Origin: an uncultured Eubacteriales bacterium
GTDB lineage: Bacteria; Bacillota; Clostridia; Oscillospirales; Oscillospiraceae
Assembly: GCA_900551995.1 (NCBI GenBank)
Contig: URXW01000024.1
Coordinates: 1-27,386, forward strand
Reading direction: 5' to 3'
DNA length: 27,386 bases
Below the pieces are notes generated by a model, which was given only the letters and a program-made list of their open reading frames with translations, was not told where the DNA came from and did no database searches. Positions 13,213 to 19,631 of the stretch are shown one piece after another (within the stretch, counting starts at the first letter, position 1; each line of letters opens with the position of its first letter). Position numbers and translations under genes: made by a program.

Positions 13213-14411
13213 GCCTGCTCCTCCCGCGAAAGCTCCATCAGCAGCCCCATGAGCCGCTCCACCTGCGCCCGGCGCGCCGGGAGCAGGTCGCCGCGGCTTG
13301 CCAGCACCGCCGCCTCCCGCGCCTCGTCCCGGATGGGAAGGCGGTGCTCTTTTTTGTACGCGCCGATGGCTCCCGCCAGCTCCTGACGACGGGCGAACAG
13401 GGCGAGTATCTCCCCGTCGATCTCATCCAGACGCTGGCGCAGTCCGTCCAGCTCCGCCGGCACATCCGGCAGCAGACGGCACACCGCCAGCGCGGTGCTG
13501 CTCTCCACCGCCGGGGCTGCCCGCAGAGCGATGCAGGCATCGTGCCGTCCCGGTACGGAGATGGTGGCGGGGGTCATATCGGTCAGATCCACGGTCTGCT
13601 GGGGCTTGGCAATAGAGGGCGTGGGGCGGAACGTCACGTCGAACACCACGTCCATGCCGTTGGTGATACCGGCGTTGATGCCCCCGGCACGGTTCGTCAC
13701 CGTGCGGACGGCACCCTCCGCCGCGGTGAAGGGGTCGTTTGCCTCGCTGCCCCGCAGGGCGGCGAAGTCCTCCCCCGCGCCGAAGCCGATCGCCTTCACC
13801 CCAGGGATGGCGAATATGTGGCGGGCGATCTCGCCCTCCACCGTGTCACGCCAGTCGGGGCCGCCCAGACCGGCGGGGAGACCGGTAACGGTGCAGCGTA
13901 TCACGCCGCCCACGCTGTCGCCCTCCGCCTTGGCAGCCGCCGCCCGCACCCGCAGGCGCGCTTCGTCCCGCACCTCCCCATGGACGGTGATGCCGCGCTC
14001 CCGCAGGTAGGTGAGGGCGATGGCACCCGCCGCCGTCAGGGGCGCGGTGAGCCGCCCGGAGGTGTGTCCGCCGCCCCGTGGGTCGTTATAGCCCTGCGCC
14101 CGCACGGCGGCGGTGTAGTCGCCGTGGGAGGGGCGGGGCTTGTTCTTCAGGGGGGCGTAGTCCCCGGAGCGGGCGTCGGTGTTGTAGAGAACCGCCGCCA
14201 GCGGGTCGCCGGTGGTGCGCCCCTCGTATACGCCGGAGAGGATCTGCACCTCGTCGTTCTCCCGCCGAGCGGTGGTCAGTCCCCCCTGCCCCATGCGGCG
14301 CAGAAGCTGACGGCGGATAAATTCCCCGTCCACCGGGATGCCCGGCGGCACGTCCGTCAGCAGCACACCCACGGCTTTCCCGTGGGACTCGCCAAACAGT
14401 GTATAGTCCAT
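13209..14411 (-). CDS. aroC: Chorismate synthase fused to a C-terminal chorismate mutase domain
   Basis: 400 residues. Residues 1 to about 315 are chorismate synthase, which converts EPSP to chorismate using reduced FMN: F-G-E-S-H-G at 6-11, T-T-A-R-R-E-N-D, G-R-T-T-G-D-P, Y-N-T-D-A-R-S-G-D-Y, R-P-S-H-G-D-Y, R-G-G-G-H-T-S-G-R, and P-G-R-H-D near the end. Residues about 318-400 are an AroQ-fold chorismate mutase (chorismate to prephenate): L-R-Q-R-L-D-E-I-D, then L-F-A-R-R-Q-E-L-A, Y-K-K-E-H-R-L-P-I and D-E-A-R-E, the places of the usual active-site Arg, Lys and Asp/Glu. The start M-D-Y-T-L-F-G-E-S-H-G lacks the 8-10 residues normally before this motif. It overlaps aroA by one base (TGATG). 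The fusion would pass chorismate straight toward Phe and Tyr. Confidence 0.92.
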   Translation of the reverse strand: MDYTLFGESHGKAVGVLLTDVPPGIPVDGEFIRRQLLRRMGQGGLTTARRENDEVQILSGVYEGRTTGDPLAAVLYNTDARSGDYAPLKNKPRPSHGDYTAAVRAQGYNDPRGGGHTSGRLTAPLTAAGAIALTYLRERGITVHGEVRDEARLRVRAAAAKAEGDSVGGVIRCTVTGLPAGLGGPDWRDTVEGEIARHIFAIPGVKAIGFGAGEDFAALRGSEANDPFTAAEGAVRTVTNRAGGINAGITNGMDVVFDVTFRPTPSIAKPQQTVDLTDMTPATISVPGRHDACIALRAAPAVESSTALAVCRLLPDVPAELDGLRQRLDEIDGEILALFARRQELAGAIGAYKKEHRLPIRDEAREAAVLASRGDLLPARRAQVERLMGLLMELSREEQA

Positions 14412-15547
14412 CAAGGCTCCAGCACCTCCCATTTTCCGCCCAGCTCCGCCAGCTCCCGCCAGAAGGCGGGGTAGGACTTGGCGGCAGTCTCCGCGCCGGT
14501 GAGCATCACCGGGCTGTCCGCCGCCATGGCGGCGCAGCCCGCCAGCATGGCGATACGGTGGTCGCCCCACGCGGACACGTCGCCGCCGTGGAGACGCGCC
14601 ACGCCAGTGACGGTCAGACCGTCCTGCTCCTGACGCACGTGCGCGCCCAGCGCGTTCAGTGTCTCCGTTATGGAGGTCAGGCGGTCACTCTCCTTGCGCC
14701 GCAGGAAGGCGGCGTGGGTGAAGCGGGTCACGCGCCCCGGCTGCAACGCCGCGTACAGTGCCAGCGGCGGCAGCAGGTCGGGGATGTCGGACACGTCCAC
14801 CGTCTCCGGCAGGTGCTCCAGAAGCGTCAGCACCGCCGCGTCCCCTTGCAGGTACGGGGGCGGCGGCAGGGGGACCCGCAGGGTGCTCCCGCCGGTCAGA
14901 CGCCGCAGCACCAGCCAGAAGGCGGACGCCGACCAGTCCGGCTCCTCCCACAAGGGCGCGGCGCGGTACCGTTGCCCGCCGGGGATATAGCAGCCGCCCT
15001 CCACCGCCTGCACCGTCACCCCATGGTGCGCCATTACGGCGGCGGTCATGCGAATATAGGGGCGCGACACCGCCTCCCCGGTGATCCGCAGCTGCGACGG
15101 CTCCGGCAGCAGCGGCAGAGAGAGCAGCATCCCGGAGATCAGCTGGGACGTCTCGTCCCCCGGCAGCTCCCAGCGTCCCGCCGTCAGCGGGCGGGTCATG
15201 GTGATGGCGTCCGGCGCGAAGCGCAGCCCCAGCTCACCGGGAACGGGGCGGCGCAGCAGCCGGTCAGAGCCGGTGAACACCGCGTCCGTGCGCCCCAGAG
15301 CCATGAAAAGGGGCAGCAGGAACCGCAGGGTGCTGCCGCTGTCGCCGCAGTCCACCACCGGTGTTTCACCGGCGGTCAAGCAGTCCAGTGCCCGGCGGGT
15401 CGCCAGCACGTCCTGCGCCGCGTGAGGCGGCAGGGGCGTAGGCTGTCCCGCCAGATAGCGGCAGATCAGCTCCCGGTGCAGCAGGCTTTTCGCCGGGGGC
15501 ACCGTCACCGTGCCCTCCAGACGGGAGGGCGTCAGGCGTAATTTCAT
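14411..15547 (-). CDS. aroA: 3-phosphoshikimate 1-carboxyvinyltransferase (EPSP synthase), short form
   Basis: 378 residues, about 50 fewer than the usual 425-450. It joins shikimate 3-phosphate and phosphoenolpyruvate to EPSP. Key residues are nevertheless in place: Lys20, Ser21 and Arg25 in P-P-A-K-S-L-L-H-R, C-G-D-S-G-S-T-L-R at 67-75, T-S-Q at 133-135, S-R-P-Y-I-R-M-T at 161-168, Asp257 in D-I-P-D, R-K-E-S-D-R at 284-289, D-H-R at 329-331, and K-S-Y-P-A-F-W at 357-363. The missing length seems to lie in loops between strands, since motif order and spacing near the active site are kept. GGAGG lies seven bases before ATG. Its start overlaps the aroB stop (ATGA), and its stop overlaps the aroC start. 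Confidence 0.93.
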   Translation of the reverse strand: MKLRLTPSRLEGTVTVPPAKSLLHRELICRYLAGQPTPLPPHAAQDVLATRRALDCLTAGETPVVDCGDSGSTLRFLLPLFMALGRTDAVFTGSDRLLRRPVPGELGLRFAPDAITMTRPLTAGRWELPGDETSQLISGMLLSLPLLPEPSQLRITGEAVSRPYIRMTAAVMAHHGVTVQAVEGGCYIPGGQRYRAAPLWEEPDWSASAFWLVLRRLTGGSTLRVPLPPPPYLQGDAAVLTLLEHLPETVDVSDIPDLLPPLALYAALQPGRVTRFTHAAFLRRKESDRLTSITETLNALGAHVRQEQDGLTVTGVARLHGGDVSAWGDHRIAMLAGCAAMAADSPVMLTGAETAAKSYPAFWRELAELGGKWEVLEP

Positions 15548-16602
15548 GTTTCGTCCTCCCACAGTGCGTCCAGCGGCAGGGAGAGCAGCTCCCCCTGCCC
15601 CGCCCGCTGCACGATGGCAAGCGTCACGCGGCCGCCCGCCGTCTTTTTGTCCCGCTGCACGTAGCGGCGCAGCACCGCGTCGTCCCAGTCCAAGGCGGTG
15701 GGCAGGCGGTATTTCGTCAGTATTTTCTCCAGACGGGGCAGCAGCGAGCCGTCGCAGCCGTGAGCCGCCTGCCAGCGCAGGGTGCGGCACATCCCGGCAG
15801 CCACCGCCTCGCCGTGGGTGTAGGTGCTGAAGCCGCCGGCGGCCTCGTAGCCGTGCCCGAAGGTGTGCCCGAAGTTCAGAAGCCGCCGTGCGCCGCGATC
15901 CTCCACGTCGCCCCGCACCAGGCGCAGCTTGGCGCGGCAGCAGCCGGCGATCACCGCCGTCAGAGCCTCCGTGTCCTCCGGCGACAGACCGCACTCCGCA
16001 GCGTCCAGCAGCGCACTGTCCGCCACGCAGCCGGTCTTGATGACCTCCGCCATGCCGGAGGAAAACTGCCGCGGCGGCAGCGTGGCAAGGCAGGCTGTGT
16101 CGGACACCACCAGCGACGGCTGGTGGAACGCGCCCAGCAGGTTTTTGCCCTCCGGCAGATCCAACGCCGTCTTGCCGCCCAGCGCGCTGTCCGCCTGAGC
16201 AAGCAGGGTGGTGGGAAGGTGCGCCAGCGTCACACCGCGCAGCAGCGCGGCGGCGGCAAAGCCCGCCGCGTCGCCGCAGCCGCCGCCGCCCAGCGACACC
16301 ACGCCGCAGGAGCGGTCAAAGCCGTCCCGCAGGATGGCGCGGCACAGGTGCAGCCACGCCTCCGGCGTTTTTGCCGCCTCCCCCGGCGGCAGGAGGTACA
16401 CCTCCGCCGCCAGTCCCGCCGCGCGGAGGCTCGCCAGCACCGTCTCACCGTACAGGGCGCAGACCGTCTCGTCCGCCGCCACCGCCCAGCGACGGACGGC
16501 GGGGAGCGCGTCCCGCAGCAGCCCGCCGGCGCGGCTCAGCAGCCCCGCGCCCACGTATACAGTACATTCCGTGCCGTTCAGTTGTGCCCTCAGCTGTTCC
16601 AT
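15544..16602 (-). CDS. aroB: 3-dehydroquinate synthase
   Basis: 352 residues, normal length. It cyclises DAHP to 3-dehydroquinate using NAD+ and a divalent metal. The NAD site reads S-L-G-G-G-G-C-G-D-A-A-G-F (family form G-G-G-V-x-G-D-L-A-G-F). Downstream are L-P-T-T-L-L-A-Q-A-D-S-A-L-G-G-K-T and G-K-N-L-L-G-A-F-H-Q-P. The metal ligands are the Glu of M-A-E-V-I-K-T-G, the His of N-F-G-H-T-F-G-H and the His of T-H-G-E-A-V. It is the first gene of the aro operon, with TGGAGG before ATG and a promoter at 16635-16663. DAHP synthase, which makes its substrate, is not in the window. Confidence 0.95.
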   Translation of the reverse strand: MEQLRAQLNGTECTVYVGAGLLSRAGGLLRDALPAVRRWAVAADETVCALYGETVLASLRAAGLAAEVYLLPPGEAAKTPEAWLHLCRAILRDGFDRSCGVVSLGGGGCGDAAGFAAAALLRGVTLAHLPTTLLAQADSALGGKTALDLPEGKNLLGAFHQPSLVVSDTACLATLPPRQFSSGMAEVIKTGCVADSALLDAAECGLSPEDTEALTAVIAGCCRAKLRLVRGDVEDRGARRLLNFGHTFGHGYEAAGGFSTYTHGEAVAAGMCRTLRWQAAHGCDGSLLPRLEKILTKYRLPTALDWDDAVLRRYVQRDKKTAGGRVTLAIVQRAGQGELLSLPLDALWEDET

Positions 16603-16634
16603 ACCGAGCCTCCAGATGTGGTTCTTGACTTATT

Positions 16635-16663
16635 ATTGTATCGCAGCACCGGCGGTATTGCAA
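16635..16663 (-). promoter_or_regulatory. Promoter of the aroB-A-C-K-Q-E operon
   Basis: Minus strand: TTGCAA (16658-16663), 17-base spacer, TACAAT (16635-16640). No T-box or attenuator peptide was seen in the short leader of about 25 bases. Confidence 0.7.
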
Positions 16664-16694
16664 TATCTTCCGCCTGCGCCGCCCGGAAAAACAT

Positions 16695-16728
16695 GAAAAA
16701 CCCGCCGCACTCCGTGAGCGCGGCGGGT
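16695..16728 (-). terminator. Terminator of the small XRE-type regulator gene
   Basis: On the minus strand ACCCGCCGC (16728-16720) pairs with GCGGCGGGT (16708-16700) around an 11-nt loop, then TTTTT. It separates the regulator from the aro promoter just downstream. Confidence 0.82.
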
Positions 16729-16742
16729 CGTCGGTTCTTTTA

Positions 16743-17075
16743 TCAGTCACCCAGATCTCTCAGCTTGGCGCAGCGGTCAGCCTCCACCTTCAGCACAGTC
16801 GCCACCGTGTGACGTCCGTACTCGTCCAGCTTGGCATACTGGGTCAGCAGCTGCTCGGTGTCGTCGGTCAGGTAAAACGCCGCGTCATCCGCCATTGCCT
16901 TGATGCCCAGCACCTTGCAGATCTGCATTACGGTATCAAAGGAGGAGCCGCCCACGCCGTTGTGCAGCGCACTGTTGATGGTGGACAGCGGCACACCCAC
17001 AGCAAAGGCAAACTGCCGCACGCTCCGGTACTGCCGCGAGATCTCCTCACGGACGATGGTAGTCAGATTATCCAT
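16743..17075 (-). CDS. Small XRE-family helix-turn-helix regulator
   Basis: 110 residues from the ATG at 17075, which follows GGAGGG by six bases; the longer open frame upstream runs through the promoter and is rejected. Residues about 1-62 form an XRE-like HTH: S-V-R-Q-F-A-F-A-V-G-V-P-L-S-T-I-N-S-A-L is helix 2, turn and recognition helix, followed by S-S-F-D-T-V-M-Q-I-C-K-V-L-G-I, the usual closing helices. Residues 70-110 (T-E-Q-L-L-T-Q-Y-A-K-L-D-E-Y-G-R-H-T-V) resemble the short helical tail found in many small phage-like and Clostridial regulators. Target unknown. It has its own promoter and terminator. Two direct repeats just upstream of the promoter could be its operator (autoregulation, inferred). 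Confidence 0.85.
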   Translation of the reverse strand: MDNLTTIVREEISRQYRSVRQFAFAVGVPLSTINSALHNGVGGSSFDTVMQICKVLGIKAMADDAAFYLTDDTEQLLTQYAKLDEYGRHTVATVLKVEADRCAKLRDLGD

Positions 17076-17154
17076 TTTTCGCCCTCCAGCAATATTTTTA
17101 TTGTTTAGTGGTTTCCAAGATAGTCTCTCTGATACGTCCAATTTACCTGCGGTC

Positions 17155-17183
17155 ATTATACCATGCTTTTATCATTTCGACAA
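17155..17183 (-). promoter_or_regulatory. Promoter of the XRE regulator gene
   Basis: Minus strand: TTGTCG (17178-17183), 17-base spacer, TATAAT (17155-17160). Start near 17148 gives a leader of about 70 bases. Confidence 0.65.
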
Positions 17184-17188
17184 CCCGA

Positions 17189-17218
17189 AATAGTTTTTTT
17201 CATTAAAAAAAATAGTTT
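17189..17218. repeat. Two AATAGTTTT direct repeats 22 bases apart
   Basis: AATAGTTTT occurs at 17189-17197 and 17211-17219, on the same face of the helix (two turns apart), directly upstream of the regulator's -35 box and within the divergent region with yihY. This AT-rich island could be a regulator binding site or an UP-like element. Confidence 0.4.
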
Positions 17219-17254
17219 TGCCATTTTCACCACAGAGTAGTAGGCAAATTGCCC

Positions 17255-17283
17255 TTTAATTTTACCTCTTTCCATGGTACAAT
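17255..17283 (+). promoter_or_regulatory. Likely promoter of yihY-trkA
   Basis: TTTAAT (17255-17260), 17-base spacer, TACAAT (17278-17283), about 20 bases upstream of the ATG. The -35 box is weak; the short leader includes GAGGTG as the ribosome binding site. Confidence 0.5.
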
Positions 17284-17304
17284 AAACCTCCGAGGTGTCT
17301 TTTT

Positions 17305-18177
17305 ATGAATGACCGCAAAAAATTCCCCCGCACCGGATTCGGACGGCTCGCCGCCGACATGGTGCAGAGATATTACGCCCACGACGTGGCGCGGGACAGT
17401 GCGGCACTGACGTATTACCTGCTGTTCGCCATTTTCCCGCTGCTGATCTTCATCAGCACGCTGCTGGGTCTTTTGGAGCTGGACATCGCCTACATCACCT
17501 CCGTGCTGGAGCCTCTGTTCCCGGCGGATGTGCTGAACGTGGTGCGCTCGTATCTGGAATACGTCTCCGCCAACCCCAGCCGGCAGCTGCTGTGGTTCAG
17601 TCTGGTGTTCTCCATCTGGTTCCCCATGCGTGCCTCCGGGTGTCTGATGCACTCCCTGCGGAAAGCGTTCGGGCGCAGCGCGCCGGAGAGCCTGTGGCGC
17701 AGCCAGCTGCGGATTCTGCTGTTTACCGCCTGGCTCATCGTTGTCATCGCCGTGACGCTGGGTCTGGTGGTGGTGGGACGCACGGTGCTGGAATTCGTGG
17801 GACGGTTCGTCTCCGTCACTGAGGCGTTCATCACCGCGTGGAGCTCCCTGCGCTTCGTGGTGCTGGCTCTCGTCATGGTGGTGACGCTGGTAGTGCTCTA
17901 TATGCTCTCCCAAGGGCAGAGACGCCCTCTGCGGGAGGTGCTGCCCGGCGTTGCCAGCTCGCTGGCGGCGTGGATGGTGCTGAGCATGGCGTTTTCCTAC
18001 TACGTGGAGCACGTGGGACAGTACTCCGTGCTGTACGGCTCCATCGCCACGGTGATCGTGGTGCTGCTGTGGCTGTATATGTCCGGGCAGGTTTTGATTT
18101 TAGGCGCGGAGTTCTCCGCCGCCCTTACAGAAGAGAAAAAGACCGCCGCCCCATCGGGCGGAGAGGAGGAGACATGA
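17305..18177 (+). CDS. YihY/BrkB-family inner membrane protein
   Basis: 290 residues with about six membrane helices. The family (once misnamed RNase BN) has no settled role. Conserved parts visible: D-S-A-A-L-T-Y-Y-L-L-F-A-I-F-P-L-L-I near 35-52, L-V-F-S-I-W-F-P-M-R-A-S-G near 98-110, and Y-G-S-I-A-T-V-I-V-V-L-L-W-L-Y-M-S-G near 246-263, followed by L-G-A-E-F-S-A-A. The C-terminal tail after the last helix is charged and cytoplasmic. It overlaps trkA by four bases (ATGA), so the two are translated together. This pairing suggests, but does not prove, a role in ion balance or envelope homeostasis. Confidence 0.9.
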   Translation: MNDRKKFPRTGFGRLAADMVQRYYAHDVARDSAALTYYLLFAIFPLLIFISTLLGLLELDIAYITSVLEPLFPADVLNVVRSYLEYVSANPSRQLLWFSLVFSIWFPMRASGCLMHSLRKAFGRSAPESLWRSQLRILLFTAWLIVVIAVTLGLVVVGRTVLEFVGRFVSVTEAFITAWSSLRFVVLALVMVVTLVVLYMLSQGQRRPLREVLPGVASSLAAWMVLSMAFSYYVEHVGQYSVLYGSIATVIVVLLWLYMSGQVLILGAEFSAALTEEKKTAAPSGGEEET

Positions 18178-19532
18178 AGATCATTATTGTAGGCAGCGGC
18201 AAGGTGGGCTATGCCATCGCCCAGCAGCTGACACAGGAACGGCACGACATCACCCTTGTGGACGACGAGATCGCCCATCTGAGCCGCGCCGACAGTACGC
18301 TGGACGTCATGTGCATCCACGGCAACGGCGCATCCATCAGCGTTCTGCTGGAGGCGGGCGCAAGAGATGCCGATCTGGTCATCGCCGTCACCGGCGTGGA
18401 CGAGACGAATCTCGTCTGCTCGCTGATCGCCAAGAGTCTCGGCGCACAGCACACTATCGCCCGCGTCCGCAACCCCGACTACCGCCGGGACGCGGATATG
18501 CTCAAGCGGGAGATCGGGCTGGACATGGTCATCAACCCCGACTTGGCTGCCGCGCAGGAGATCGCGCGGATCCTCAGCTTCCCCGCCGCCTTCTCCGTGG
18601 AGCCCTTTGCCGGGGGACGCATCGACATGATCGGCTTCCAGATGAGCGAAAACGACACGATCCTCGGCCGCAGCCTCAGTGATTTCCACCGGGAGCGCGT
18701 GGCGGAGGTGCTGATCTGCGCCGCCCAGCGGGGCGACGAATTTCTCATCCCCAACGGTGCCTTCGTGCCCCAGCTGGACGACCGGCTGTACATGGTGGGC
18801 AGCAAGGACGAGCTGCACAAAATGCTCAAGTCCATGGGGCGCAGCCTTCAGCGGGTGCGGGACGTCTCTATTCTGGGCGGCAGCCGCATCAGTATGTACC
18901 TCAGCTGGGAGCTGGCGCGCTCCGGCACCCGCGTCCACGTGGTGGAGATGGATCACGAGAAGTGCCTGCGGCTGTCGCAGGCTCTGCCGGACGCCATGAT
19001 CATCGAGGGCGACGGCACGGACAACGATCTGATCCGCTCGGAGAATCTCTTCGGCGCGGACGGCTTTGTGGCGTTGACGGGACGGGACGAGGAGAACCTG
19101 CTGATGGCTCTGTCGGCGCGGCGCGCCGGTGTGCGGAAGGTGCTGGCGAAGATGACGCGCCCCAACTACATGGATCTGGTGCAGGAGACGGGGCTGGGCA
19201 GCATCATCAGCCCCAAGGACATTATCGCCAATCAGATCACCCGCTACGTCCGCGCCCTCGCCAATTCTCAGGGCATGGCAGTGGAGTCGCTGTACAAGCT
19301 GCTGGGCGGCAAGGTGGAGGCTCTGGAATTCACCGCCAGCAACGACGGCTACGGCATACTGCACACGCCGCTGATGAAGCTCCCCCTGCGCCACGGCGTG
19401 CTGCTTGCCGCCATCGTCCGGGAGGGACGCATTATCATCCCCGGCGGCATGACCACCATCGAGCCGGGCGACCACGTGCTGGTGGTCACGAATCTGACCG
19501 GTCTGACGGATCTGAAAAACATTCTGGCGTAA
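18174..19532 (+). CDS. trkA: Trk system potassium uptake protein TrkA (regulatory subunit)
   Basis: 452 residues, full-length TrkA with two RCK units. Each has an NAD-binding RCK_N domain and an RCK_C domain. The first RCK_N begins M-K-I-I-I-V-G-S-G-K-V-G with Asp in T-L-V-D-D-E after strand two; RCK_C 1 spans about 140-220. The second RCK_N (about 230-350) starts with V-S-I-L-G-G-S-R-I-S, a weaker glycine motif, then V-V-E-M-D-H-E-K and I-I-E-G-D-G-T-D. The second RCK_C ends near 450 with I-E-P-G-D-H-V-L-V-V. TrkA forms a ring under the TrkH dimer and gates it with nucleotide or c-di-AMP-type signals. GAGGAGGAG precedes the ATG inside yihY. Its partner trkH is in the same window but on the other strand. 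Confidence 0.95.
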   Translation: MKIIIVGSGKVGYAIAQQLTQERHDITLVDDEIAHLSRADSTLDVMCIHGNGASISVLLEAGARDADLVIAVTGVDETNLVCSLIAKSLGAQHTIARVRNPDYRRDADMLKREIGLDMVINPDLAAAQEIARILSFPAAFSVEPFAGGRIDMIGFQMSENDTILGRSLSDFHRERVAEVLICAAQRGDEFLIPNGAFVPQLDDRLYMVGSKDELHKMLKSMGRSLQRVRDVSILGGSRISMYLSWELARSGTRVHVVEMDHEKCLRLSQALPDAMIIEGDGTDNDLIRSENLFGADGFVALTGRDEENLLMALSARRAGVRKVLAKMTRPNYMDLVQETGLGSIISPKDIIANQITRYVRALANSQGMAVESLYKLLGGKVEALEFTASNDGYGILHTPLMKLPLRHGVLLAAIVREGRIIIPGGMTTIEPGDHVLVVTNLTGLTDLKNILA

Positions 19533-19593
19533 AGAGCCGCCGCCCCGTGCCCGCGTGAGCATTGGGACGGTGGGTGTGCAAGAGGAATCAAGT

Positions 19594-19627
19594 AAAAAAA
19601 GAAAGCCCCGCGGGGCTTTCTTTTTTT
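19594..19627. terminator. Bidirectional terminator between trkA and the surface-protein gene
   Basis: AAAAAAAGAAAGCCCCG / CGGGGCTTTCTTTTTTT, a perfect 34-base palindrome with 7-base A and T tracts, between two convergent genes. Confidence 0.93.
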
Positions 19628-19631
19628 GCTG

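Noticed and set aside
18000..19562. 520-codon minus-strand frame opposite trkA
   Set aside because: Same kind of antisense shadow in GC-rich DNA; no start signals or known motifs.
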